Below are positions 18,847 through 26,562 of a DNA stretch of 64,000 nt, piece after piece. Every line of letters starts with the position of its first letter. Positions within the stretch are counted from its first letter, which is position 1. The notes beneath the pieces are model-generated. The model saw only the letters and a program-made list of their open reading frames with translations, searched no databases and was not told the DNA's origin. Position numbers and translations under genes: made by a program. Source of the DNA: Methylomonas rapida (lineage in GTDB: Bacteria; Pseudomonadota; Gammaproteobacteria; Methylococcales; Methylomonadaceae); contig NZ_CP113517.1 of assembly GCF_024360925.2 (NCBI RefSeq), positions 4,528,904 to 4,592,903 of the forward strand, read 5' to 3'.

Positions 18847-19236
18847 ATGAGTATTTTATTGATAGGCGCTGTCGCCTGTATCGCGGCGCTGTTGCTGTCC
18901 GCATGGCTAATGACCTTCGCCCGCTGGTTTCCTATTGAAGGCATAGACGGCAAGTTTTTAGTCGATTACAAAGCCATGATCCGGGGGCACATCGATTATG
19001 CGCTGATGGCCTTGTTCAATCTGGCATTTTTTGGGATGGGCATCGACTTGCCGGTTTTGGCCTGCTGGTGCGTGGCGATAGGCGGTTTCGCCAATCCGAC
19101 GATCTTCGTGATTGCGGCTTTCGATCCGGATTTTTGGAATAAAGCTCACTGGAAAATTTTTTCGCTGGCAAGCTTTCTGATCACGACGCTCGGTTTTGGC
19201 TGGATAAGTCTTACCCTGCTGAAACATGCTTTCTAA
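18847..19236 (+). CDS. small integral membrane protein, unknown function
   Basis: A 129-residue protein with four hydrophobic segments at about 3-25, 52-68, 70-90 and 104-125. Between the first and second is a hydrophilic stretch with D-Y-K-A-M-I-R-G-H-I-D-Y. I do not recognise a domain. GAGGA lies just before the ATG, so the gene is probably real. It is divergent from the GST gene and precedes yjbQ by 51 bp. Confidence 0.7.
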   Translation: MSILLIGAVACIAALLLSAWLMTFARWFPIEGIDGKFLVDYKAMIRGHIDYALMALFNLAFFGMGIDLPVLACWCVAIGGFANPTIFVIAAFDPDFWNKAHWKIFSLASFLITTLGFGWISLTLLKHAF

Positions 19237-19287
19237 CTGCCAATCCGGCCAACCCGCTCGCCATCACATCCAGCAAATGCAAAATAT

Positions 19288-19707
19288 ATGTGGAGCCAGA
19301 AAGAGATTCGATTAAAACCCAGAAACCGAGGCTTTCATCTGGTTACCGATGAAATCGTCTCGCAGTTGCCGGAATTGCGCGAAGTCAAAGTAGGTTTGTT
19401 GCATGTCTTCATCAAGCATACCTCGGCCTCCTTGACCATCAACGAGAACGCCGACCCGACCGTGCGCGTCGATTTCGAAAGCCATTTCAATCATGCGGTA
19501 CCCGAGGATCAGCCTTATTACCAGCATAGGGACGAAGGCAGCGACGACATGCCGGCGCATCTCAAGGCCAGTCTATTGGGATGTAGCCTCAGCATACCCG
19601 TCAGCAACGGCCGTTTGAACATGGGCATCTGGCAGGGTATCTATTTGTGCGAACATCGTAATCATGGCGGTAGCCGCGCCTTGGTGCTGACCCTGCAAGG
19701 CGAATAG
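19288..19707 (+). CDS. yjbQ: YjbQ / UPF0047 family protein
   Basis: A 139-residue UPF0047 protein. The signature H-T-S-A-S-L-T-I-N-E-N-A-D-P-x-V-R-x-D near 44-62 is clear, as are the conserved H-x-x-E-G-S-D-D-M-P-A-H and G-x-W-Q-G-I-Y-L-C-E-H motifs. Members have been linked to weak thiamine-phosphate synthase activity, but the physiological role is not settled. The next gene starts 69 bp downstream. Confidence 0.92.
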   Translation: MWSQKEIRLKPRNRGFHLVTDEIVSQLPELREVKVGLLHVFIKHTSASLTINENADPTVRVDFESHFNHAVPEDQPYYQHRDEGSDDMPAHLKASLLGCSLSIPVSNGRLNMGIWQGIYLCEHRNHGGSRALVLTLQGE

Positions 19708-19776
19708 CGCTTTGCCCAATTGGTATCCCGGCAAGGTACAATAGCCGTGTTTACAATGCCAACACGGGGGATTCTG

Positions 19777-20238
19777 ATGAAACGCGTAAAAATTTTGTTG
19801 AGCGCCATGCTGTTGGCGACCAGTCTGGCCGGCCAGGCCGAGGAAGCCGTCGCCGATAAGGAAATGACTGTCTACCGCAGCCCGACCTGCGGCTGCTGCG
19901 GCAAATGGATAGAGCACGTCAAACAAAGTCACTTCGTAGTTAAAGACATCGTCAGCGACGACATGCAGGCCATCAAGAAAAAATATGGCGTGCCGGAAAA
20001 TCTGGAGTCTTGTCACACCGCGATCGTCGATGGCTATGTGATAGAAGGCCATGTGCCGGCGGCGGATATTCAAAAGTTGCTGGAAACCAAGCCGAAGGTC
20101 GTCGGCTTATCGGCGCCCGGCATGCCGATGGGCAGCCCCGGCATGGAAATGGGCGGCAAAGCGGACGATTATGACGTGGTTTCGTTCGACAGCGCCGGCA
20201 ACGTGCAGGTGTTTTCCGAGCATAAAGCCGGCCAATAA
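19777..20238 (+). CDS. DUF411 protein, exported, probable metal-binding
   Basis: A 153-residue protein with an N-terminal signal peptide (cleavage around residue 20, after G-Q-A-E-E). The DUF411 core begins Y-R-S-P-T-C-G-C-C-G-K-W, a Cys-rich thioredoxin-like motif, and continues with S-C-H-T-A-I-V-D-G-Y-V-I-E-G-H-V-P and G-L-S-A-P-G-M-P-M-G-S-P-G-M-E-M-G. The Met-rich tail fits copper handling, and DUF411 genes often sit with copper genes, but none are adjacent here. Start chosen at the ATG preceding the signal peptide. trpD follows by 28 bp. Confidence 0.85.
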   Translation: MKRVKILLSAMLLATSLAGQAEEAVADKEMTVYRSPTCGCCGKWIEHVKQSHFVVKDIVSDDMQAIKKKYGVPENLESCHTAIVDGYVIEGHVPAADIQKLLETKPKVVGLSAPGMPMGSPGMEMGGKADDYDVVSFDSAGNVQVFSEHKAGQ

Positions 20239-20266
20239 AATCTGACACGTCCAATTTAATAAGCTG

Positions 20267-21283
20267 ATGCAGATCCAAGCCACTTTACAAAAACTGCTGG
20301 ACAAACAAAACCTCGCCAGCGCCGAAATGCGCGCCGTGATGCATGCGATGATGGCCGGCGAATTGACCGATGCCCAAATCGCAGGCTTTTTGATTGCCTT
20401 GCGTTGCAAGGGTGAAACGGTCGAGGAAATCGCCGCGGCCGTCGAGGTGCTGCGTGAGCTGGTGCGTCATGTGTCGGTGCAGGGCGAACATGTCATCGAC
20501 ACCTGCGGCACCGGCGGCGATGGCGCCAATACCTTCAATATTTCCACGGCCTCCGCCTTCGTCGTCGCGGCGGCCGGTGGCAAGGTCGCCAAACACGGCA
20601 ATCGTTCGGTATCCAGCAACTGCGGCAGCGCCGACGTGTTGGAAGCCGCCGGCATCAATCTGGATATGCCGGCCGAACAAGTGGCCGATTGCGTCAACCA
20701 AATCGGCGTCGGCTTTTTGTTCGCCGCCAAGCATCACAGCGCCGTGCGCCACACGGTCAACGCCCGCAAGCAGATGGGCGTCCGGACCTTGTTCAATTTG
20801 ATCGGGCCATTATCGAATCCCGCCAATGCGCCGCATCAACTCATAGGCGTATTCGACAAGCAGTGGTTGGTGCCGGTCGCCGAAGTCTTGAAAAAACTCG
20901 GCAGCCGCCATGTGCTGGTCGTACATGCCGAAGACGGCCTGGACGAAATCAGCATCGCCGCGCCGACCGATGTGGCCGAACTGAAAAACGGCCAAGTGAC
21001 GAGCTACCGTGTCACGCCGGAGCAATTCGGTTTGCAGCGCGCCAGCCTGGCTAGTCTCGCGATCACCGACGCGCAATCCAGCCTGGCGATCATCCGTTCA
21101 GTGCTGAATAATCAGCCCGGCCCGGCTTTGGACATCGTGGCGCTGAATGCCGGTGCGGCGATTTACGCGGCTGATTTGGCCGACACGCTGGCCGACGGCA
21201 TTGAGCGCGCACAGCTGGTCATAGCCGACGGCAGCGCGCTGGCCAAATTCGAGGCGATGGTTGCCTACTCGAAAACCGTTTAG
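20267..21283 (+). CDS. trpD: anthranilate phosphoribosyltransferase
   Basis: A 338-residue enzyme of tryptophan synthesis joining anthranilate and PRPP. The PRPP site [17 protein letters not shown] near 79-95, [15 protein letters not shown] near 107-121, and the [13 protein letters not shown] loop are visible. trpG is not adjacent; trpC follows after a 185-bp gap holding a repeat. Confidence 0.97.
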   Translation: MQIQATLQKLLDKQNLASAEMRAVMHAMMAGELTDAQIAGFLIALRCKGETVEEIAAAVEVLRELVRHVSVQGEHVIDTCGTGGDGANTFNISTASAFVVAAAGGKVAKHGNRSVSSNCGSADVLEAAGINLDMPAEQVADCVNQIGVGFLFAAKHHSAVRHTVNARKQMGVRTLFNLIGPLSNPANAPHQLIGVFDKQWLVPVAEVLKKLGSRHVLVVHAEDGLDEISIAAPTDVAELKNGQVTSYRVTPEQFGLQRASLASLAITDAQSSLAIIRSVLNNQPGPALDIVALNAGAAIYAADLADTLADGIERAQLVIADGSALAKFEAMVAYSKTV

Positions 21284-21291
21284 ATAGACAT

Positions 21292-21388
21292 CGTTCCCAC
21301 GTTCCACGTGGGAATGCAGCATGAACCGCTCCGCGGTTCCGGACGCTGGAGCGTCCCTGTAGGCGTTCCCACGCAGAGCATGGGAACC
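21292..21388. repeat. palindromic repeat cluster (TCGTTCCCACG type)
   Basis: Three nested hairpins lie between trpD and trpC: GTTCCCACG pairing with CACGTGGGAA, AACCGCTCCGCGGTT, and GGACGCTGGAGCGTCC. The outer GTTCCCACGC and GCATGGGAAC are also inverted. This matches a common gammaproteobacterial repeat. It may set the relative level of trpD and trpC mRNA. Confidence 0.75.
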
Positions 21389-21467
21389 ATAAAAGCATTC
21401 TTTGTGCGGCGAATTCGCCACGAGCTACAGATCAATAGTTTACATTCATTTAATTTCCAGAAAAACC

Positions 21468-22265
21468 ATGACCGATACTCCCGACATCTTAAAAACCATC
21501 CTGGCCAAAAAAGCCGAAGAAGTGACTCGCCGCAAGGCCAACACCCCGATTTCCATGCTGCAGGAAATCGCCGGCGGCGTGCAGGGACCGCGCGGCTTTT
21601 ATCAGGCTTTGCGCGGCAAGGCCGACGCGCAAAAACCCGCCATCATCGCCGAAATCAAAAAGGCTTCCCCCAGCCAAGGCGTGATCCGCGAGGACTTCAA
21701 GCCGGTCGACATCGCGGTCGATTACGCGATGAACGGTGCCAGTTGTTTGTCTGTTTTGACCGACAAGGAGTTTTTCCAAGGCTCGGAAGCCAATCTGCAG
21801 ATGGTGCGCGACAAATGCCCGCTGCCGGTGATCCGTAAGGACTTCATGATAGACCCTTACCAAATTCACGAATCCCGCGCCTTGGGCGCGGACTGCGTAT
21901 TACTGATCGTGGCCGCCTTGGACGATGCAATGTTGAAGGAACTGCACGACACCGCGACCGGTTTGGGCATGGATGTGCTGGTCGAAGTACATGATGCCGA
22001 GGAGCTGGAGCGGGCATTGAAATTGGACGGCAACATGATAGGCATCAACAACCGTAATCTGCGCACCTTCGACGTGTCGCTGCAGACCACGCTGGACCTG
22101 AAAAACGCCATCCCGGCCGACAAACTGATCGTCACGGAGAGCGGCATCCACACCCAGGCCGACGTCAAACTGATGCAAGACAACGGCATCTACACCTTCC
22201 TGGTCGGCGAAGCCTTCATGCGCGCCGAACGGCCGGGCCTGAAGATGCGGGAGTTGTTCTTTTAA
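21468..22265 (+). CDS. trpC: indole-3-glycerol phosphate synthase
   Basis: A 265-residue TIM barrel that closes the indole ring in tryptophan synthesis. It is monofunctional, without the TrpF domain fused in E. coli. Visible features: [12 protein letters not shown] with catalytic Lys near 60, [11 protein letters not shown] near 90, [10 protein letters not shown] near 117, I-G-I-N-N-R-N-L near 186, and E-S-G-I near 217. The start ATG follows the repeat region; the upstream in-frame ATG was rejected as non-homologous. Confidence 0.96.
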   Translation: MTDTPDILKTILAKKAEEVTRRKANTPISMLQEIAGGVQGPRGFYQALRGKADAQKPAIIAEIKKASPSQGVIREDFKPVDIAVDYAMNGASCLSVLTDKEFFQGSEANLQMVRDKCPLPVIRKDFMIDPYQIHESRALGADCVLLIVAALDDAMLKELHDTATGLGMDVLVEVHDAEELERALKLDGNMIGINNRNLRTFDVSLQTTLDLKNAIPADKLIVTESGIHTQADVKLMQDNGIYTFLVGEAFMRAERPGLKMRELFF

Positions 22266-22270
22266 TCGAA

Positions 22271-22292
22271 CGGGAGTATCTCCCTTATTTTT
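22271..22292 (+). terminator. probable intrinsic terminator after trpC
   Basis: GGGAG TAT CTCCC forms a short stem six bases after the trpC stop, followed by TTATTTTT. The stem is only 5 bp, so efficiency is uncertain. Confidence 0.6.
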
Positions 22293-22368
22293 CAGACTTC
22301 TCAAAAAAATCTAGCGTTTCGAAGCCGAAGAATTTGCTTTGCCATTTAGGGTGTGATAGAAATTTTTT

Positions 22369-22392
22369 CGTGGATGGAGTAATTCATCCACG
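22369..22392. repeat. perfect 8-bp hairpin upstream of cytochrome gene
   Basis: CGTGGATG and CATCCACG flank an 8-nt spacer, about 90 bp before the cytochrome start. On neither strand is it followed by a U-run. It could be a 5'-UTR structure or a dyad operator. Confidence 0.4.
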
Positions 22393-22483
22393 CCCCATCG
22401 TTTGAACAGGCAAAACCACAACGAGAAAACGTTCAAACGTCAACGCTAGATTTACTAGCACTATCAATACGAGGAGACTAAAC

Positions 22484-22741
22484 ATGAAAAAATTTCTGTT
22501 AGCCATGGCTACATTCGCTGTCGTTACCGTCATGCCAACCCTGGCGGTCGCCGGCGAAGCGGATACTTGCAAAGGCTGTCACAACGGTTCAGTCGCGCCG
22601 GACGTTAGCGCCTTGAAAAGCAAATTCAAAACCGCCGATGAATTGGTAGCCGGCGCTAAAAAATCTCAAAATCCGATGATGAAAGCCGTCCAAGGCGATG
22701 AAGCCAAATTGAAAGCGGCCGCCGCGGAAATCGTGAAATAA
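22484..22741 (+). CDS. small monohaem cytochrome c, periplasmic
   Basis: An 85-residue precursor with a signal peptide ending near A-V-A-G and a single haem motif C29-K-G-C32-H33. The mature protein is about 60 residues. A Met in N-P-M-M-K-A-V near residue 65 is the likely sixth ligand, as in class I cytochromes such as c-551/c-553. It is short even for that class. It probably carries electrons in the periplasm; no partner oxidase or dehydrogenase is adjacent. The RBS is GAGGAG seven bases before ATG. Confidence 0.88.
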   Translation: MKKFLLAMATFAVVTVMPTLAVAGEADTCKGCHNGSVAPDVSALKSKFKTADELVAGAKKSQNPMMKAVQGDEAKLKAAAAEIVK

Positions 22742-22755
22742 TTGTCTTAATTTGT

Positions 22756-22824
22756 GCTGGGTTGAGTGAAAGCGAAACCCAGCTTGATGGCTTTTATGCT
22801 GGGTTTCGCGTTGCTCTACCCAGC
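22756..22824. repeat. long imperfect hairpin (GCTGGGTT type)
   Basis: GCTGGGTTGAGTGAAAGCGA with AAACCCAGC pairs locally, and the second half GCTGGGTTTCGCGTTGCTCT with ACCCAGC is the near reverse complement of the first. It fills the space between the cytochrome and DUF2442 genes, whose 3' ends converge on it. It is related in style to the unit between aceF and lpdA. Confidence 0.7.
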
Positions 22825-23064
22825 CTACCGGATTTTCTTACATTTATCGTAAACAAACTCAGGATCAAGGTCGACGCCTGCCTCCCATTCAATCGTATCG
22901 AAAGCAACTGCAACCTTTTCAAAAGAGCGGTAGTCTTTAATTCGATTAAAAACGCCAAAATCCAGATAGGGTTTCATATCCAATTCACCGCTTTCGCCGT
23001 TACTAAAGCTTATATCAAGCAAGTAATCATCTTTTGGAACAACAGTTTTTACCGATGGATACAT
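22825..23064 (-). CDS. DUF2442 family protein
   Basis: A 79-residue protein with the DUF2442 layout: V-K-T-V-V-P-K-D-D-Y-L-L-D-I-S-F-S-N-G-E, then D-M-K-P-Y-L, then F-x-x-V-x-V-A-F-D-T-I-E-W and a final D-L-D-P-E-F-V-Y. DUF2442 genes are often the second gene of a small pair with DUF4160 and have toxin-antitoxin-like genomics, but a function has not been shown. A strong AGGAGG lies before the chosen ATG. It starts 11 bp after the DUF4160 gene. Confidence 0.85.
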   Translation of the reverse strand: MYPSVKTVVPKDDYLLDISFSNGESGELDMKPYLDFGVFNRIKDYRSFEKVAVAFDTIEWEAGVDLDPEFVYDKCKKIR

Positions 23065-23075
23065 AAATCCTCCTA

Positions 23076-23369
23076 TCATTGCAAAGGTTGAATTTTTAAA
23101 GGCTCCTCGCCTTTCATAACCAAATGCCAATCACGCATAAGCTCTTCTTGATGTAATTCGGCCCACGCCAACACCAGTTTTGTTTGCTTTCTTGGTAAAT
23201 TTCCTTCTATAAACTCACAGGTGCGTATATCGACCGTCCCTGTATATTCGGCATAGTAGACATGAAAGTGCGGTGGCGGATGTTCACCAGGCGCAAAATA
23301 CATGCGAATAATAATTCCATAAAACGTCGATATGGTAGGCAAAGCAATTTCCTGATTATCCAATTTCAT
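23076..23369 (-). CDS. DUF4160 family protein
   Basis: A 97-residue protein with the DUF4160 signature: P-T-I-S-T-F-Y-G-I-I-I-R-M-Y-F near 11-25, then E-H-P-P-P-H-F-H-V-Y-Y-A-E-Y near 29-42. The closely spaced His residues (H-P-P-P-H-F-H) suggest a metal or phosphate site. Its C-terminal half (L-V-L-A-W-A-E-L-H-Q-E-E-L) is the helix seen across the family. It is the first gene of a pair with DUF2442, in the accessory patch beside an IS element. Confidence 0.85.
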   Translation of the reverse strand: MKLDNQEIALPTISTFYGIIIRMYFAPGEHPPPHFHVYYAEYTGTVDIRTCEFIEGNLPRKQTKLVLAWAELHQEELMRDWHLVMKGEEPLKIQPLQ

Positions 23370-23425
23370 CCGGCGGAACCACTTTCGTGTTCCGCCTTAT
23401 GGGTTGCTTGAACGGTATGTTTAAG

Positions 23426-24048
23426 TTACTGAATAGCCTGCAAAATTTCTGACTCCAATTTGCCGGTCGCTATGCATTCTGTGGCTCGACCATCTGACAT
23501 GGCAGCAAAAGCAGCATTTCCTCCAGAAATAAATGAAATGGAGTCGGTGTTTGTTTGAGGAATGCCACCAGACACCCCATTAACTGTAATTATCCTAGAT
23601 AGGACATATTTTGTGTTTGCTGTAACCCTTGTTTCGCTTGGTGATAATTCTTCAAATATCAAATTGATTCGCCCATCAAGGCTCATTTTTCTGTGAAATA
23701 AAAACAAATTTCCGGACATTACCTCATATTGCTGATCAGCCTTCGATGCTGGAAAGTCGTAGGTTCTCTCTCCTCGGGCATTGCTGACATAAGATATTAT
23801 GCGTCCACAATCTACATAGTTTTCGGGATCGCCGGAATAACTTAGATTTATTAAACCTGAACTCTTATCGAGATTGTTTATCACAAAAAACTGTTTTCCA
23901 AGCTTTGGAACGGTAGCATTCCAAACTGCATCTCTAGGAGCACTTATCGTGATGGAGTTATTTAGTTTGGAGGCGGTTGTTGGTCTGACGTAATCCAATT
24001 TACCCGAACAACCAATACACGTTAAAGCCAGTAAAATCCAAAGTTTAT
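23426..24048 (-). pseudogene. lipoprotein-type gene cut by IS1380 element (3' portion)
   Basis: This holds codons 4 to 209 of an exported protein of unknown family. The signal peptide L-W-I-L-L-A-L-T-C-I-G-C-S-G ends in a lipobox-like I-G-C. The mature part has S-A-P-R-D-A-V-W-N near the start and a later segment S-D-G-R-A-T-E-C. The IS lies exactly between codons 3 and 4; the original ATG and codons 2-3 are at 25720-25728. An in-frame ATG inside the IS (24139) gives a 237-residue chimeric frame whose 31 extra N-terminal residues are Arg/Lys-rich, so residual expression cannot be excluded. I do not recognise the mature domain. Confidence 0.85.
24044..24048. repeat. target-site duplication, left copy (TTTAT)
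   Basis: TTTAT directly precedes the left terminal repeat of the IS. The same five bases follow the right end at 25717-25721. Confidence 0.85.
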
Positions 24049-25716
24049 CCTGAATCCGTGACTTAAAAGGCCATCCACGGCCGCAACGCAATGATTTAAA
24101 ACGCTTATTCTGGGATAATACCGCTATTCTTCCATTCACCCGGCGAGTGATTCATGAAGCGGTTTATCCTGGAGCAATCTGAAACTGAATTTTATACCAG
24201 CCATTCTGGATTAGCCTTGGTCGGTTTATGTTTGAATCAATATGGCCAGCTCAATCAGGCGCTGGAAAAAGGTATTCCGCTACGGCACGGTATTGCTCAC
24301 GCCGATATTATCAAAAGCTATATAGGCACCCTTAGCCTGGGCAAAAGCGACTTCGAAGCCATCGAAAACCATCGCGACGACGACTATTTCAAAGCCGCGC
24401 TCGCCATTCATCAAGTACCCTCCAGCGCCCGCCTCAGACAGCGACTGGATGAACACGCCGACGCCTTATTACCGATCATTTATCAAAGCAACCTCGATTT
24501 TCTGGCTCACGCCCAGGTGCCGGTAACGCCGTTAGCCACAGGCCATGTCGCGTTGGATATCGATGTTTACCCCATGAACAACGAAAAAACCTGCAAAGAA
24601 GGCGTCTCCCGAACCTACAAAGGTTTTGACGGCTACGCCCCGATTGCCCTCTATCTGGGTAAAGAGGGCTGGTGTATTGGTAATGAACTGCGCGAAGGCA
24701 AGCAGCATTGCCAATACGAATTCCGCTATGCGCTGGAGCGCGGACTCGCCGCCGCGAAACGTTTGACGACTTTGCCTTTGTTGGTCCGGCTGGATGGCGG
24801 TCACGACGCGCTCGACAATCGCATCGACTTACACGAAGCCGATCAGGTCGATTTCATCATCAAATGGAACCCGCGTAAACAAGATGCCGACGCCTGGCTG
24901 GCCTACGCCGAACAACACGGCCAGTGGACCACACCGCGCGAAGGCAAACGCGTGGCCTTGTTCAGTGTCATGGAGCAACACACTCGCAACGGTAAAACCT
25001 ATACCTGTCGCAGGGTCATGCAAATCACCGAGCGCACCATCACGGCTCAAGGCCAAGCCCTCGTGCTACCGGATATCGAAATCGAAGGCTGGTGGACCAG
25101 TCTGCCGGTGGCCGATTACGACGATGCCATGGTTATTGCCCTCTATCGCGACCATGCCACCGCTGAACAATTCCACAGCGAATTCAAGACCGATCTGGAT
25201 ATCGAGCGCCTGCCATCCGGCAAGTTTGCCACCAACGACCTGATCATGAGCCTCAGCGCCTATAGCTACAACATCCTGCGCTGGATAGGCCTGATCGGCT
25301 TGCTGGGCGAACAAAGCCCGGTCAGGCATCCTGCCAAGCGGCGGCGTATCAAAACCGTGATCCAGGAACTGATGTATCTGGCCGCGCGACTCATCCGTAG
25401 CGGGCACCGGCTGAAGCTGCGCTTTTCACAGAGCTGTCCCGGTTTCATCGCTTTTGAATCCACCTACGCCAAACTCGCCGCCGGCTAGCGACTGATCGCT
25501 CTGCCATCGATAGCACAACGCCGCAAATTCACAGTGGCTTGGGAATCCTGCGCCTAAAGTCCATCAAATTGAATCATGCAGGGAAAATATTCCAGATAAT
25601 ACGCTGCATTTCTAGCCGTTAAACTCGATTGCCCGGACCACACTTTTAAATTCAGCGAATTTTGGAAGAGTATGACGAATAAAAGGTCTGGCAATATGTG
25701 GAGTCACGGATTCAGG
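24049..25716 (+). mobile_element. IS1380-family insertion sequence, 1668 bp
   Basis: The ends are perfect 15-bp inverted repeats: CCTGAATCCGTGACT at 24049-24063 and its reverse complement at 25702-25716. The element is flanked by a TTTAT duplication. It holds one full-length transposase gene on the + strand. Length, repeat size and a 5-bp duplication fit the IS1380 family. About 228 bp between the transposase stop and the right end is non-coding. Both ends and the gene are intact, so the copy may be active. Only one copy is in the window. Confidence 0.92.
24154..25488 (+). CDS. IS1380 family transposase
   Basis: A 444-residue DDE transposase. Visible features: A-L-D-I-D-V-Y-P near residue 132 (first Asp), L-L-V-R-L-D-G-G-H-D near 210 (second Asp), and a long insertion before H-A-T-A-E-Q-F-H-S-E-F-K-T-D-L-D-I-E-R-L-P-S-G-K-F near 331-355, which carries the catalytic Glu in the family-typical Q-F-H-S-E context. 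No frameshift or stop interrupts it. It begins 105 bp from the left end. Confidence 0.92.
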   Translation: MKRFILEQSETEFYTSHSGLALVGLCLNQYGQLNQALEKGIPLRHGIAHADIIKSYIGTLSLGKSDFEAIENHRDDDYFKAALAIHQVPSSARLRQRLDEHADALLPIIYQSNLDFLAHAQVPVTPLATGHVALDIDVYPMNNEKTCKEGVSRTYKGFDGYAPIALYLGKEGWCIGNELREGKQHCQYEFRYALERGLAAAKRLTTLPLLVRLDGGHDALDNRIDLHEADQVDFIIKWNPRKQDADAWLAYAEQHGQWTTPREGKRVALFSVMEQHTRNGKTYTCRRVMQITERTITAQGQALVLPDIEIEGWWTSLPVADYDDAMVIALYRDHATAEQFHSEFKTDLDIERLPSGKFATNDLIMSLSAYSYNILRWIGLIGLLGEQSPVRHPAKRRRIKTVIQELMYLAARLIRSGHRLKLRFSQSCPGFIAFESTYAKLAAG

Positions 25717-25728
25717 TTTATGTTTCAT
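25717..25728 (-). pseudogene. original start codons of the disrupted lipoprotein gene
   Basis: Read on the minus strand this is ATG-AAA-CAT-AAA, preceded by GAGGAACT. If the IS and one TTTAT copy are removed, it joins to the sequence left of the IS to read M-K-H-K-L-W-I-L-L-A-L-T-C-I-G-C, a normal signal peptide with a good ribosome-binding site. This is direct evidence that the insertion hit codons 3-4. Confidence 0.85.
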
Positions 25729-25824
25729 AGTTCCTCGTTGATAACTCTAGCGTCATAGGTAATGGGTTTCCAAACAACTCGCAAAGGGCTATTTGGACAT
25801 CCCTGTTGATAGTAGTGTTATAAA

Positions 25825-26187
25825 TCATGGCTTCAAAGACTCTTTGATGAGTTCAACGCCAAGCGATTTGAGCAAATCGAATGGCAGCGAGCCACCCTTG
25901 TCTTTTGCATATTTTACTAGTTTTTTCCATACCTTCTCAGATCGAACAGCATCAAGGAACTCGTGACCAGCCCAATTCAAGCCTAGAACGTGCGCTCTGA
26001 TTATCCGTCCAGTTTTGCTTATTTCGGGCTCGTAATCGACCAGACCTGCTTGTGCTAGCAGAAGAACATGATAACGAATCACGTCTTGTTCATAGCCTTC
26101 TACAGGAAGATCAAGTTCAGTCTTGAGGAATGGACGAGTCTCAAGAAAGAACAGGATTTTTCTGATCAGCTCCATATCGCGCTTCAT
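25825..26187 (-). CDS. DUF2513 family protein
   Basis: A 120-residue protein starting M-K-R-D-M-E-L-I-R-K-I-L, the DUF2513 opening. It continues with a winged-helix-like part (Y-H-V-L-L-L-A-Q-A-G-L-V-D-Y) and the conserved L-N-W-A-G-H-E-F-L-D-A-V-R near 80-92. DUF2513 proteins are small accessory genes often found on phages and islands; a DNA-binding role is inferred from the fold only. The internal ATG after G-G-T-G-A was chosen over one 13 codons earlier, which has no RBS. Confidence 0.82.
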   Translation of the reverse strand: MKRDMELIRKILFFLETRPFLKTELDLPVEGYEQDVIRYHVLLLAQAGLVDYEPEISKTGRIIRAHVLGLNWAGHEFLDAVRSEKVWKKLVKYAKDKGGSLPFDLLKSLGVELIKESLKP

Positions 26188-26289
26188 GTGTTCACCGTTT
26201 TCTAACAAGTCACGTAGGGTACGCATCGCGTACCATTTTCAAAAATTTCCAATATGCCAAAGCCCAAAAGGTACGTGATGCGTACAAGC

Positions 26290-26562
26290 CTACCGAATCT
26301 CAAACCCCTCGAAAACCTCGCCAGCCTGATGCGGATTGGCCATCACCTGTTTGACTCTGGCCAGCAGCGGGCCTTTGTAACACCATGTCACCAGGGCATG
26401 TAAATCGTTCCTATCGCCCTCGGCGACGATCTCGACGTCGCCGTTCGGCAGGTTTCTGACGAAGCCGTTCAAGTTATGCTTGACCGCCTGTTTTTGCGTG
26501 TAGGCTCTGAAATACACGCCTTGCACCTTGCCTTTGACGATGATGTGCAAGCATTCCTTCAT
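26290..26562 (-). CDS. acyP: acylphosphatase
   Basis: A 90-residue acylphosphatase that hydrolyses carboxyl-phosphate bonds. The phosphate loop G-K-V-Q-G-V-Y-F-R19 and the catalytic Asn in L-N-G-F-V-R-N-L-P-N-G near 31-41 are both present. Its ATG overlaps the stop of rlmKL by four bases (ATGA), so it is translated from the end of the rlmKL message. Confidence 0.93.
   Translation of the reverse strand: MKECLHIIVKGKVQGVYFRAYTQKQAVKHNLNGFVRNLPNGDVEIVAEGDRNDLHALVTWCYKGPLLARVKQVMANPHQAGEVFEGFEIR

Noticed and set aside
21300..21315. parS-like palindrome CGTTCCACGTGGGAAT
   Set aside because: It matches the Pseudomonas-type parS TGTTCCACGTGGAACC at 12 of 16 bases but is part of a common palindromic repeat, and the outer bases needed by ParB differ.
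24049..24139. Start of the minus-strand lipoprotein frame inside the IS
   Set aside because: The first 31 codons lie within the IS end and have no family sense; the true start is at 25728.
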